Shown: positions 8,318 to 18,244 of the stretch, piece after piece
Numbering within the stretch: the first letter of the stretch is position 1
Layout: every line of letters starts with the position of its first letter
Source: Thermus brockianus
Lineage (GTDB): Bacteria; Deinococcota; Deinococci; Deinococcales; Thermaceae
Direction of reading: 5' to 3'
Assembly (NCBI RefSeq): GCF_001880325.1
Contig: NZ_CP016313.1
Location: 278,793 to 342,792 of the forward strand
DNA length: 64,000 bases
Program-made: the position numbers and the translations under genes
Notes under the pieces: generated by a model
What the model saw: the letters and a program-made list of their open reading frames with translations, nothing else
Database searches by the model: none
Told to the model about the DNA's origin: nothing

Positions 8318-9153
8318 GCTGCCTCCTCCCAAAACACCTGGGGGAGTTTCCCCAGGTCTTCCACATAGAGCGCCCCAAGCCGCCTGGCCTCTTCCGCCGT
8401 GGCCCCGGCGCCGCCCAGGACCACCCGGGGGGCGAGGCCGTGCAGGGCCCCGTCGGGCAGGGCCTTTAGGCTTTCCGCCATGAGGACGGAGAGCACCACC
8501 CCTTGGGCCCCAAGCCCCTGGGCCAGGGCCTTGAGGTCGGGTAGAGGGGTATCGGGCCCCAGGTAGAGGGCGGGCAGGCCCTGGCGGCGGAGGTGGTAGG
8601 CGGCCAGCATGGCCCCGATCTCGTGCCGCTCCCCAGGGGGCGTGGTGACCAGGATGGGGGCGCCCCTGGGCTGGCCGGTGAGGTCCAAAAGCTCCTGGAG
8701 CCGCGCCCGGAGGAAGGTGGAGGCCAGGTGCTCCTGGGCCACGGACACCTCCCCCCGGTGCCAGGCCTCGCCCAACTCCCGTAGGACCGGCAGGACCACC
8801 TCCCGGGCCGCCCCTTCTGGCCCAAGGAGGCGCACCGCCCTCCGGAAAAGGCCCTCCGCCTGCGCCAGGTCAGCGGCGAGGAGAGCTCTTTTGGTCTCCT
8901 CGGCCAAGCCCTCCGCCTTGGGCGTTACCGAAAGCACCCGCCGGATGGCCGCCTGCGGGGTAGCTCCCTCCTCCAGGAGGCGGCGGACCCGCTTTAGGAG
9001 CTCCACCTCCTCTTCCCCGTAGAGGCGGTGCCCTCCGGGGGTGCGCTCGGGCCGGGGAAAGCCGTAGCGGCGCTCCCACTGGCGGAGGACGTGGGCCGAA
9101 AGGCCGGTGAGGGCCTCCACCTCGGCGATGGTGTACGCCCCGCTTCGGGTCAT
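8314..9153 (-). CDS. litR: LitR/CarH, B12-dependent photoreceptor repressor (MerR family)
   Basis: 279 residues. N-terminal MerR-type winged helix (residues about 6-75: [26 protein letters not shown]), then a four-helix light-sensing bundle with W131-H132 and E141-H142 ([13 protein letters not shown]), then a cobalamin-binding Rossmann domain with the ExHxxG motif GERHEIG placing the axial ligand at H177. By my count these residue numbers coincide with those described for T. thermophilus CarH. In the dark the adenosylcobalamin-bound tetramer represses; light breaks the Co-C bond, the tetramer falls apart and transcription starts. A three-repeat operator lies at its own promoter. It heads the litR-ldrP-SDR operon and is divergent from crtB. 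Confidence 0.95.
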   Translation of the reverse strand: MTRSGAYTIAEVEALTGLSAHVLRQWERRYGFPRPERTPGGHRLYGEEEVELLKRVRRLLEEGATPQAAIRRVLSVTPKAEGLAEETKRALLAADLAQAEGLFRRAVRLLGPEGAAREVVLPVLRELGEAWHRGEVSVAQEHLASTFLRARLQELLDLTGQPRGAPILVTTPPGERHEIGAMLAAYHLRRQGLPALYLGPDTPLPDLKALAQGLGAQGVVLSVLMAESLKALPDGALHGLAPRVVLGGAGATAEEARRLGALYVEDLGKLPQVFWEEAA

Positions 9154-9159
9154 GCCCTT

Positions 9160-9188
9160 AGGGTAGCAGGGCGTCTAGCTTTTGTCAA
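9160..9188 (-). promoter_or_regulatory. Leaderless promoter of the litR operon
   Basis: On the minus strand TTGACA (9183-9188) and TACCCT (9160-9165) are separated by exactly 17 bp, and the -10 box lies 6 nt before the litR ATG (9151-9153), so the transcript should start at or next to the start codon. The -35 is embedded in the middle LitR/CarH repeat. Confidence 0.75.
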
Positions 9189-9199
9189 GCATGTGTATA
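9167..9199 (-). promoter_or_regulatory. LitR/CarH operator: three tandem 11-bp repeats
   Basis: Read on the minus strand, three contiguous 11-mers share a T-N-N-A-C pattern: TATACACATGC (9189-9199), TTGACAAAAGC (9178-9188) and TAGACGCCCTG (9167-9177). CarH-type tetramers are known to bind 11-bp direct repeats covering a -35 box. Here the middle repeat supplies the -35 of litR, which explains self-repression. Confidence 0.7.
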
Positions 9200-9314
9200 A
9201 TGGCGGGGATGCCTTGCGGCGGGCCCTCCCCGGCACCCTTCCCCCAAGGCTCCCTGGGGCGGAAGGGCCTGAAGCCTCAAGGGAAAGGGCCCGCCCTCCC
9301 CCAGGAGTGTGGTA

Positions 9315-9344
9315 GGGACAAAAGTCTCCAATCCGCCTTAAACT
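9315..9344 (+). promoter_or_regulatory. Probable crtB promoter
   Basis: GGGACA (9315-9320), 18 bp, then TAAACT (9339-9344), with the crtB ATG 20 nt after the -10. The weak -35 next to a TGTG sequence at 9307-9312 suits activation by LdrP, which is known to drive crtB in Thermus; the activator site itself is not clear by eye. Confidence 0.5.
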
Positions 9345-9364
9345 AGGATGCAAAAGAGGGCAGT

Positions 9365-10195
9365 ATGGAACCCGATTGGAAACGCCTGGGGAGCCTCGTC
9401 CGTATCCATTCCTCCACCTTTTACTTGGGAAGCCTCCTCTTCCCCCCGGTGGAGCGGAAGGGGGCCTGGGCCGTCTACACCGCCTGCCGCCTGGGGGACG
9501 AGGCGGTGGATGGCCCCGGGGGCGGGTGGGAGGCCCTTTCCGCCTGGTGGGATGGGGTGGAACGGGCCTACGAGGGGCGGCCCAAGGCGGCGTGGGAGGT
9601 GGGCCTCGCCTGGGCCCTGGAGCGGTGGGATATACCCTTTGAGGCTTTCCGCCATATGCGGGACGGCTTCCTCACGGACCTGGGCCCCGTACGCCTGAAA
9701 ACGGAGGCGGAACTCCTCCGCTACTGCTACCAGGTGGGGGGCACCGTGGGGCGGATGATGGTGGCGGTGGCGGGAGGGGAAAGGACCGAGGAGGAGGCCA
9801 TCGCCTTGGGGCAGGCCATGCAGCTCACCAACATCCTCCGGGACGTGGGGGAGGACCTCTTGCGGAACCGGATCTACCTGCCCGAGGCGCTTTTGGACCA
9901 GTATGGGGTGCGGGTGGAAGACCTCCACGCCGGAAGGGCCACGCCGGGCTACCGGGCCATCATGGCCCACCTCGAGGCCCGGGCCCGCTCCCTTTACCGG
10001 GAGGGGCTAAAGGGCATCCCCCGGCTCCGGGTGGGCAAGGCGGCCATCGCCCTCGCCGCCCTCCAGTACCAGGGGATTTTGGACAAGCTCAGGCTCATGG
10101 GCTACGAGAACCTGGGCCAGCGCGCCCACCTGAAGCCCTGGGAAAGGCTTTGGCTCATCCCCCGGGCCTACCGCCTGGCCCGGATGGCGGAGTGA
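9365..10195 (+). CDS. crtB: Phytoene synthase
   Basis: 276-residue squalene/phytoene synthase that condenses two geranylgeranyl diphosphates into phytoene, the first committed carotenoid step. Both Asp-rich substrate/Mg2+ motifs are present: DEAVD at about residue 45 and LRDVGED at about residue 160, the latter within QLTNILRDVGEDLL. YQGILDKL near the C-terminus is also typical. The ATG at 9365 gives the usual N-terminus, with STFYLGSLLFPP following the RIHS stretch. Its TGA overlaps the photolyase start by one base (TGATG), making crtB and phr the head of a light-induced operon. Confidence 0.95.
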   Translation: MEPDWKRLGSLVRIHSSTFYLGSLLFPPVERKGAWAVYTACRLGDEAVDGPGGGWEALSAWWDGVERAYEGRPKAAWEVGLAWALERWDIPFEAFRHMRDGFLTDLGPVRLKTEAELLRYCYQVGGTVGRMMVAVAGGERTEEEAIALGQAMQLTNILRDVGEDLLRNRIYLPEALLDQYGVRVEDLHAGRATPGYRAIMAHLEARARSLYREGLKGIPRLRVGKAAIALAALQYQGILDKLRLMGYENLGQRAHLKPWERLWLIPRAYRLARMAE

Positions 10196-11451
10196 TGCGC
10201 CTCGTCTGGCACCGGGCGGACCTCCGCCTGCACGACCACCCGGCCCTCCTCGAGGCCCTCGGGCAGGGCCCCGTGGTGGGCCTGGTGGTCCTGGACCCCA
10301 ACAACCTCAAGACCACTCCCCGGCGCCGGGCCTGGTTTTTGGAAAACGTCCGGGCCCTGCGGGAGGCCTACCGGAGGCGGGGCGGGGCCCTTTGGGTCCT
10401 GGAAGGCCTCCCCTGGGAGAAGGTGCCCGAGGCGGCGAGGGCGCTCCGGGTGCAGGCGGTCTACGCCCTAAGGAGCTACACCCCCTACGGCCGCTACCGG
10501 GACGAGCGGGTGCGGGAGGCCCTAGGCGTTCCCCTCCACCTCCTCCCCGCCCCCCACCTCATCCCCCCCGACCTCCCCCGGGCCTACCGGGTCTACACCC
10601 CTTTCCGGCGGAACTTCCAAGGGGTGGACCCTCCCCTGCCCGCCCCCGAGGCCCTGCCCAAGGCCCCGGAGGAGGGGGAAATCCCCAGAGAAACCCCCGA
10701 CGTGCCCCTTCCCGAACCCGGGGAAGGGGCGGCCCTCGGCCGGCTCCAGGCCTTCTTGGAGGAGAAGCTCGGCCGCTACGCCGAGGCCCGGGACCGGCTG
10801 GACGGGGAGGGGGGCTCGAGGCTCTCCCCCTACTTCACCCTGGACGTCCTCTCCCCCCGCCTCGCCGCCTGGGAGGCCCTGAGGCGGGGAGGAAGGGGGG
10901 CGGAGAAGTGGGTAGATGAGCTCCTGTGGCGGGACTTCTCCTACCACCTCCTCTACCACTTCCCTGGAATGCGGGAAAGGGCCTTAGACCCCCGTTGGGA
11001 AGCCCTCCCCTGGAACGAGGACGAGGGGCTTTTCCGGGCCTGGCTGGAGGGAAAGACGGGCGTCCCCCTGGTGGACGCCGCCATGCGGGAACTCTGGGCC
11101 ACGGGCTTCCTCTCCAACCGGGCCCGCATGTGCGTGGCCCAGTTCGCCGTCAAGTACCTCCTCCTCCCCTGGCGGAAGGCGGAGGCTGCCTTTAAGGCCC
11201 TCCTCCTGGACGGGGACACGCCGCAGAACCTCCAGGGCTGGCAGTGGGCCGGGGGGCTTGGGGTGGACGCCGCCCCCTACTTCCGGGTCTTCAACCTGGT
11301 GGAGCAGGGGAGGCGGCACGACCCCGAGGGCACCTGGCTCGCCCGCTTCGCCCCCGAGTACCCCTCCTACGAGCCCAAGGACCCCGTGGTGGACCTAGGG
11401 GAGGCGAGGCGCCGCTACCTCTCCTTGGCCCAGGCCCTGGCGAAAGGGTAG
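10195..11451 (+). CDS. phr: Deoxyribodipyrimidine photolyase (CPD photolyase)
   Basis: 418 residues, very close in length and in remembered sequence to the class I photolyase of T. thermophilus. The N-terminal alpha/beta domain (LVWHRADLRLHDHPALLEAL) binds an antenna cofactor; the C-terminal helical domain binds FAD (RLSPYFTLDVLSPR, ELLWRDFSYHLLY, and the QGWQWAGGLGVDAAPYFRVF stretch with the Trp residues of the electron path). It repairs cyclobutane pyrimidine dimers with visible light. The start at 10195 overlaps the crtB stop (TGATG); the open frame further upstream lies inside crtB and is not used. Pairing with carotenoid genes makes a photoprotection operon. Confidence 0.96.
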   Translation: MRLVWHRADLRLHDHPALLEALGQGPVVGLVVLDPNNLKTTPRRRAWFLENVRALREAYRRRGGALWVLEGLPWEKVPEAARALRVQAVYALRSYTPYGRYRDERVREALGVPLHLLPAPHLIPPDLPRAYRVYTPFRRNFQGVDPPLPAPEALPKAPEEGEIPRETPDVPLPEPGEGAALGRLQAFLEEKLGRYAEARDRLDGEGGSRLSPYFTLDVLSPRLAAWEALRRGGRGAEKWVDELLWRDFSYHLLYHFPGMRERALDPRWEALPWNEDEGLFRAWLEGKTGVPLVDAAMRELWATGFLSNRARMCVAQFAVKYLLLPWRKAEAAFKALLLDGDTPQNLQGWQWAGGLGVDAAPYFRVFNLVEQGRRHDPEGTWLARFAPEYPSYEPKDPVVDLGEARRRYLSLAQALAKG

Positions 11452-11482
11452 CCCAGAGGGGAGAAGGCCTGGCCTTCCCGGG

Positions 11483-11488
11483 TATCCT
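11483..11488 (+). promoter_or_regulatory. Possible -10 box ahead of the CYP175A-like gene
   Basis: TATCCT lies 6 nt before the ATG at 11495, the usual spacing for a leaderless Thermus promoter, in a 43-nt gap after phr. No -35 is visible, so it may need an activator such as LdrP. Confidence 0.4.
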
Positions 11489-11494
11489 CTAACC

Positions 11495-12658
11495 ATGACC
11501 GCCACCTTGGACCTGAAGGAGGCCCTCCCCGACCTAAGGCGCCTCCGGGACGATCCCCTGGAAACCCTCCTCGCCTGGGGGAGGCGGCACGCCCGCCTAA
11601 GGCTTCCCCTCCCCGGCATGCCCCTCCACCTGGTCTTTGACCCCACGGGGGTGGAGGCGGTCCTCCTGGGCCTGGAGAGCAAGGCCACCTTCCAGTACCG
11701 GGAGCTCGCCCGCCTCACGGGGCGGGGCCTCCTCACGGACTTCGGCCCTACCTGGAAGGAGGCCCGGAAGGCCCTCAAGGACCCCTTCCTCCCCAAGGCG
11801 GTCTGGGCCTACGCCCCCCTCTTCCAGGAGGAGGCGGAAGGGTTTTTCGCCTCCTGGCGGCCCGGGGAAGCGCGGGACCTGGCCCGGGAGATGCTCGCCC
11901 TCTCCTTGCGCTTCCTGGGACGGGCCCTTTGGGGCAAGCCGCTTCCCGAACCCTTGGCGGAGGTGGCCCTGAAGGCCTTGGAGCGGGTAGTGGGAAGGAT
12001 GCGAAACCCCCTCACCCGGCTGGACCTCCTAGCGGAGGCCCGCTTCGTGAGGCTCCGGCAGGCCCTGGAGCGGGAGGCGGAAGCCCTGGTCCGGGTGCCC
12101 CCCCTCGCCCACCTGCCCCGGGAAAGGGCCCTGGCGGAGGCCAAGACCCTCCTCATCGCCGGGCACGAGACCACGGGAAGCGCCCTCACCTGGGCCCTCT
12201 ACCTCCTCTCGCAAGACCCCTCGGACCAGGCCCGGGTGGCGGAGGACCCCGCCTTCGCCCGCTCCGCCTTCCAGGAGGCCCTAAGGCTCTACCCCCCCGC
12301 CTGGGTCCTCACCCGCAAGGCGGAAGCCCCTTTAGACCTCCTGGGGGAGAGGATAGAGGCGGGGACCACGGTGGTCCTCTCCCCCTACGTGACCCACCGC
12401 CTCCACTTCCCCGAGGGGGAGGCCTTCCGGCCTGGGCGCTTCCTGGAAACCCCGGGCACCCCAAGCGGCCGCTACTTCCCCTTCGGCTTCGGGCCTAGGC
12501 TCTGCCTCGGGCGGGACTTCGCCCTCCTGGAGGGGGAGGTGGCCCTAACGGCCTTCTTCCGCCGCTTCCGCCTGGAGCCCCTGCCTAAGCCCGAGGTCCA
12601 CGCCGGGGTCACCCTCTGGCCCAAGGGGGGGCTTCCCGCCCGCCTGGAGGCGGCATGA
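11495..12658 (+). CDS. Cytochrome P450 CYP175A-like beta-carotene hydroxylase
   Basis: 387-residue soluble P450. The heme-thiolate loop FGFGPRLCLGRDFA (Cys near residue 336), the I-helix oxygen-activation motif AGHETT and the K-helix ExxR (EALR) are intact. CYP175A1 of T. thermophilus hydroxylates beta-carotene at both 3 positions to give zeaxanthin, and this gene sits in the same place, after phr. Compared with CYP175A1 as I remember it the length is nearly equal but many residues differ, so it is an orthologue from another strain or species rather than the same protein. The TGA overlaps the lycopene cyclase ATG (ATGA). Confidence 0.92.
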   Translation: MTATLDLKEALPDLRRLRDDPLETLLAWGRRHARLRLPLPGMPLHLVFDPTGVEAVLLGLESKATFQYRELARLTGRGLLTDFGPTWKEARKALKDPFLPKAVWAYAPLFQEEAEGFFASWRPGEARDLAREMLALSLRFLGRALWGKPLPEPLAEVALKALERVVGRMRNPLTRLDLLAEARFVRLRQALEREAEALVRVPPLAHLPRERALAEAKTLLIAGHETTGSALTWALYLLSQDPSDQARVAEDPAFARSAFQEALRLYPPAWVLTRKAEAPLDLLGERIEAGTTVVLSPYVTHRLHFPEGEAFRPGRFLETPGTPSGRYFPFGFGPRLCLGRDFALLEGEVALTAFFRRFRLEPLPKPEVHAGVTLWPKGGLPARLEAA

Positions 12659-13352
12659 CCTACCTGGAGTTTCACCTCGCCTTCATCCTACCGCCCCTCC
12701 TTCTCCTCCTCCTCTTGGGCCGGCCCAGGCCGCCCAGGCTTTGGGCCTACCTCCTCCTGCCCCTCATCGCCCTCCTCTACACCACCCCTTGGGACAACTA
12801 CCTGGTCTGGCGGGGGGTGTGGGGCTACCCCGAGGGGCGGGTCCTCCTCCGCCTGGGGTACGTGCCCCTCGAGGAGTACCTCTTCTTCGTCCTCCAACCC
12901 CTCCTCACGGGGGCCTTCCTCCTCCGCATCGCCGGGCCTCCCCCGCCCCCGGGGCCTGGGGTCTTCCGGGTGCTCGGGGGTGGGGGGTTCCTCCTCCTCA
13001 CCGCCCTGGGCGTCCTCCTCCTCGCCCTTGGGGGGAAGGCCCTTTACCTGGGCCTCATCCTCGCCTACTTCGCCCCCGTCTTCCTCCTCCAGTGGGCCTT
13101 CGGGGGGACCTCCTTTGGGGGTGGCGGAGGGCCCTCCTCCTCGGGGTGGGGCTTCCCACCCTGTACCTGTGGCTCGCCGACCTCTACGCCATCCGGACGG
13201 GCATCTGGTGGATCGCCCCCGAGTACACCCTGGGGCCCAAGGCCTTGGGGCTACCCCTGGAGGAGATGGTCTTCTTCCTCGCCACCAACCTGGCGGTGGT
13301 GCAGGGCCTCCTCCTGGCCTGGCACCCCGAGGCCCTAAGGCGCCTACGGTGA
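12655..13352 (+). pseudogene. Lycopene beta-cyclase, CrtYcd type, frameshifted
   Basis: Membrane lycopene cyclase of the fused CrtYc-CrtYd type, which closes both beta rings of lycopene to give the substrate of the P450. The frame from ATG 12655 encodes the first domain (TTPWDNYLVWRGVWGYPEG, VPLEEYLFFVLQPLLTG) and then degenerates after LQWAFGG. From the next base the homologous protein continues in another frame (DLLWGWRRALLLG, LADLYAIRTGIWWIAPEYT, PLEEMVFFLATNLAVVQG) to the TGA at 13350-13352. One extra G in the G6 run at 13102-13107 would restore a 232-residue protein, the normal length. Real loss would leave the hydroxylase without substrate, so a sequencing miscall or slippage is quite possible. 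Confidence 0.88.
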
Positions 13353-14011
13353 TGGACCCCGAGCGCCCCTTCGCCCGGCTCCTCAAGGCCTTCGTGGAAG
13401 GCCTCCTCCTCCTGAGCCTCAAGGGGAGCCTCCGGGGGGTGTACCTGAAAGGGCACCTCCCCCAGGGGCCCGTGGTCCTCGCCATGAACCACCATAGCTT
13501 CTTTGACGGGCATTTGGTCTGGCTCCTGGGAAGGCTCGCCGGGCGGCCCACAAGCCTCCTGGTGGCGGAGGAGAACCTGAAGGCCTTCCCCGTCCTGGCC
13601 CTGGCCGGGGCCCTCCCGGCGGGCCGGGTGCGGGAGGCCCTAAGGCGGCTTGGGCGGGGGGCGTGGGTGGGGGTCTTCCCCGAGGGGGAGATGCGCTACC
13701 CCGGGCCCTTGGGCCCCCTGCGGCGGGGGGCGGCCTGGCTTGGCCAAAGGGCCGGGGTGCCCCTCCTCCCTGTGGCCGCCCGGGTGGTCCTGAGGGGCTT
13801 TGAGCACCCCGAGGCCTTCCTCCTTGTGGGGAGCCCCTTGCCCCCGGAGGGGGACCTCCCGGGGGCCTTGGGGGAACTCCTGGCGGAGCTGGACGGGCTC
13901 CTCGCCGGGACCCACCCCCGGGCGGTGCCGGAGGGCTTCCGGGAGGTCTTGAGGGGGAGAAGGAGCCTGGAGGAACGGGTGCGCCCCTGGGTGGAGGCCC
14001 TGAGGCGATGA
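13352..14011 (+). CDS. 1-acyl-glycerol-3-phosphate acyltransferase-like protein (PlsC family)
   Basis: 219-residue acyltransferase with the catalytic HX4D motif (NHHSFFDGH) and the FPEGEMR phosphate-binding motif. Its start overlaps the lycopene cyclase stop (TGATG) and its stop overlaps the glycosyltransferase (ATGA), so it is translationally coupled inside the carotenoid operon. Thermus makes thermozeaxanthins, zeaxanthin glucosides carrying a branched fatty acid. A PlsC-like enzyme beside a glycosyltransferase is well placed to add that acyl chain. The acceptor is inferred from context; phospholipid synthesis is the alternative. Confidence 0.88.
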   Translation: MDPERPFARLLKAFVEGLLLLSLKGSLRGVYLKGHLPQGPVVLAMNHHSFFDGHLVWLLGRLAGRPTSLLVAEENLKAFPVLALAGALPAGRVREALRRLGRGAWVGVFPEGEMRYPGPLGPLRRGAAWLGQRAGVPLLPVAARVVLRGFEHPEAFLLVGSPLPPEGDLPGALGELLAELDGLLAGTHPRAVPEGFREVLRGRRSLEERVRPWVEALRR

Positions 14012-15039
14012 GGGGGGACTTCTTCTTCGGCGTCCTCCTCTTCCTCCTCCTGAGGTGGCTCGCCCTCCTCTACAACCTCCTCGCCTTCCCCCGCCTCTCC
14101 CCCAAGCCCACCCCCCCGAGGCCCCAGGCCTCCCTCCTGGTCCCGGCCCGGAACGAGGCGGAAAACCTGCGGCGCACCCTCCCTGCCCTCCTCCGGCAGG
14201 GGGCCCTCGAGGTCCTGGTCCTGGACGACGGCTCCGAGGACGGCACGGCGGAGGTGGCCGCCGCCCTGGGCGGGGGCCACCCGGGCTTCCGCCTCCTTCG
14301 GGGGAAGCCCCCTCCCCCGGGTTGGACGGGGAAGAACTGGGCCTGCTGGCAGCTGGCCCAGGCGGCGCGGGGGGAGGTCCTGGTCTTCACCGACGCCGAC
14401 GTGCTCTGGCACGAGGGGGCCCTGGGGGGGCTCCTCGCCGCCCTGGAGGGGCGGGAGGCGGTCTCGGCCCTGCCCCGCCAGGAGGCCGGGGGAAATCCCC
14501 TGGTCCTCGCCACGGTGCCCTTCGTCATGGGGGGGCTCTTCTCCTTCCTGCCCCACCCCTGGCTCCTGGCCCTGCGGGTGGCGAACGGCCAGGTCCTGGC
14601 CTTCCGCCGGGAGGCCTACTTCGCCCTTGGGGGGCACGAAGGGGTGCGGGGCGAGGTCCTGGAGGACGTGGCCTTGGCGCTGAAGGCGAGGCACTACGGG
14701 CTTTTCCTGGGGGTGGAACTCTTCTCGGCCCGGATGTACCGGGGCTACGGGGAGGTGGTGGCGGGGTTTGGCAAGAACTTCCTGGAGATCCACCTGAAAA
14801 ACCCCGCCGTCCTCCTGGGGTCGTGGTTCTACCACCTGGCCCTCTACACCCTCCCCTGGGCCTTCGGGCGCCCGGAGCTAGGCCTTTTGGGGCTTCTGGA
14901 AAGGGCCCTGGTCCAGGTGGCCACCAAGGGGGAATTCCTAGCCGGCCTCCTCACCCCCCTGGCGCCCCTCCTCCTCCTCCCCGCCTACCTCCGGGCCCTC
15001 CTTCCCGGGAAGCGCTGGAAGGGCCGGGCCTTGCCCTAG
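14008..15039 (+). CDS. Family 2 glycosyltransferase, probable carotenoid glycosyltransferase
   Basis: 343 residues. An N-terminal membrane helix ([21 protein letters not shown]) is followed by a GT-A fold with [21 protein letters not shown], the metal-binding DADV and the acceptor-site ED ([13 protein letters not shown]), then hydrophobic segments at the C-terminus. This is the layout of CrtQ/CruC-type enzymes that glycosylate hydroxylated carotenoids at the membrane. Coupled by ATGA overlap to the acyltransferase and followed by crtI, it probably puts glucose on zeaxanthin. The substrate is inferred from the operon. Confidence 0.87.
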   Translation: MRGDFFFGVLLFLLLRWLALLYNLLAFPRLSPKPTPPRPQASLLVPARNEAENLRRTLPALLRQGALEVLVLDDGSEDGTAEVAAALGGGHPGFRLLRGKPPPPGWTGKNWACWQLAQAARGEVLVFTDADVLWHEGALGGLLAALEGREAVSALPRQEAGGNPLVLATVPFVMGGLFSFLPHPWLLALRVANGQVLAFRREAYFALGGHEGVRGEVLEDVALALKARHYGLFLGVELFSARMYRGYGEVVAGFGKNFLEIHLKNPAVLLGSWFYHLALYTLPWAFGRPELGLLGLLERALVQVATKGEFLAGLLTPLAPLLLLPAYLRALLPGKRWKGRALP

Positions 15040-15077
15040 GGTGTAGCCTCTCCCGCAATCCTTCCCTTCCCCTGGGG

Positions 15078-15083
15078 TAAGCT
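15078..15083 (+). promoter_or_regulatory. Possible -10 box ahead of crtI
   Basis: TAAGCT lies 6 nt before the crtI ATG in the 50-nt gap after the glycosyltransferase gene. No good -35 is seen; it may be an internal leaderless promoter. Confidence 0.35.
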
Positions 15084-15089
15084 CCTCCC

Positions 15090-17653
<2,564 letters not shown>

Positions 17654-17679
17654 GGGCATTCTTGCGAGGGACAGGGAGC

Positions 17680-17708
17680 TTTCACCTGTCCTTTCACACC
17701 CTTTTCAC
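17680..17708 (+). promoter_or_regulatory. Three helically phased TTTCAC repeats
   Basis: TTTCAC occurs at 17680-17685, 17692-17697 and 17703-17708, that is every 11-12 bp, just upstream of a possible -10 TACCCT (17719-17724) and of the surface-protein genes. One helical turn between direct repeats suggests a regulator binding one DNA face. The regulator is unknown. Confidence 0.5.
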
Positions 17709-17741
17709 ATGGGGCCCTTACCCTTCCCAACGGGGTGGTAT

Positions 17742-18230
17742 ATGCGGCGACCCTGGTTCTGGCTCGGTTTCCTGGCCGTCCTAGTGGCCCTCGCCCAGGC
17801 GCTTAGCCTGGACCTGAGGCCCTACCTAGTACGGGTATTGGAAGGCAAGGAGGTCTACGAGGAAAACCCCGTGGCGGTGAAGCCCGGGGACGTGCTGGAG
17901 TGGCGCCTGGTGGCGGAAAACCGCTCCCAGGGTGCCTTGCGTCAGGTGGCCTTGGTGATCCCCGTCCCCAAGGAGACCCACTACCTGGACGGGAGCGCTA
18001 AGCCCCTGACCCTAAGCGGGTCCACCATCCGCCCGGAGTTCAGCTTTGACGGGGGGAGGACCTACGGCTTCCCGCCCCTGAAGAAGCGGGTCCGGGTGGT
18101 GGAAAACGGCAAGGAGGTGGAAAAGGAGGCGGAAGTGAAGCCCGAAGAGTACACCCACGTGCGGTGGCTCGTTCCGGAGCTGCCTAAAGGCGCTAAAGTC
18201 CAGGTTTCCATGCGCACCGTGGTCAAGTAG
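17742..18230 (+). CDS. Small secreted DUF11-like protein, first gene of surface operon
   Basis: 162 residues, function unknown. A signal peptide (RRPWFWLGFLAVLVALAQA) leads into one immunoglobulin-like beta domain with the DUF11 pattern: AVKPGDVLEWRLVAENRSQGALRQVALVIPVPKETHYLDGSA, then STIRPEFSFDGGRTYG. It lacks the repeats of its larger neighbours. ATG 17742 is preferred because it places the signal peptide at the N-terminus; an in-frame ATG at 17709 would add an unlikely leader. The next gene begins within 15 nt of the stop. Likely periplasmic or surface accessory of the proteins that follow. Confidence 0.75.
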   Translation: MRRPWFWLGFLAVLVALAQALSLDLRPYLVRVLEGKEVYEENPVAVKPGDVLEWRLVAENRSQGALRQVALVIPVPKETHYLDGSAKPLTLSGSTIRPEFSFDGGRTYGFPPLKKRVRVVENGKEVEKEAEVKPEEYTHVRWLVPELPKGAKVQVSMRTVVK

Positions 18231-18244
18231 AGGAGGTTATGAGG

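Noticed and set aside
9196..9201. TATAAT on the plus strand upstream of crtB
   Set aside because: The nearest TTGTCA is only 8 bp away and the crtB ATG is over 160 nt downstream; the sequence is explained as part of the LitR repeat on the other strand.
10150..10194. Upstream extension of the photolyase frame
   Set aside because: It lies inside crtB; the ATG at 10195 gives the standard photolyase N-terminus and a TGATG junction.
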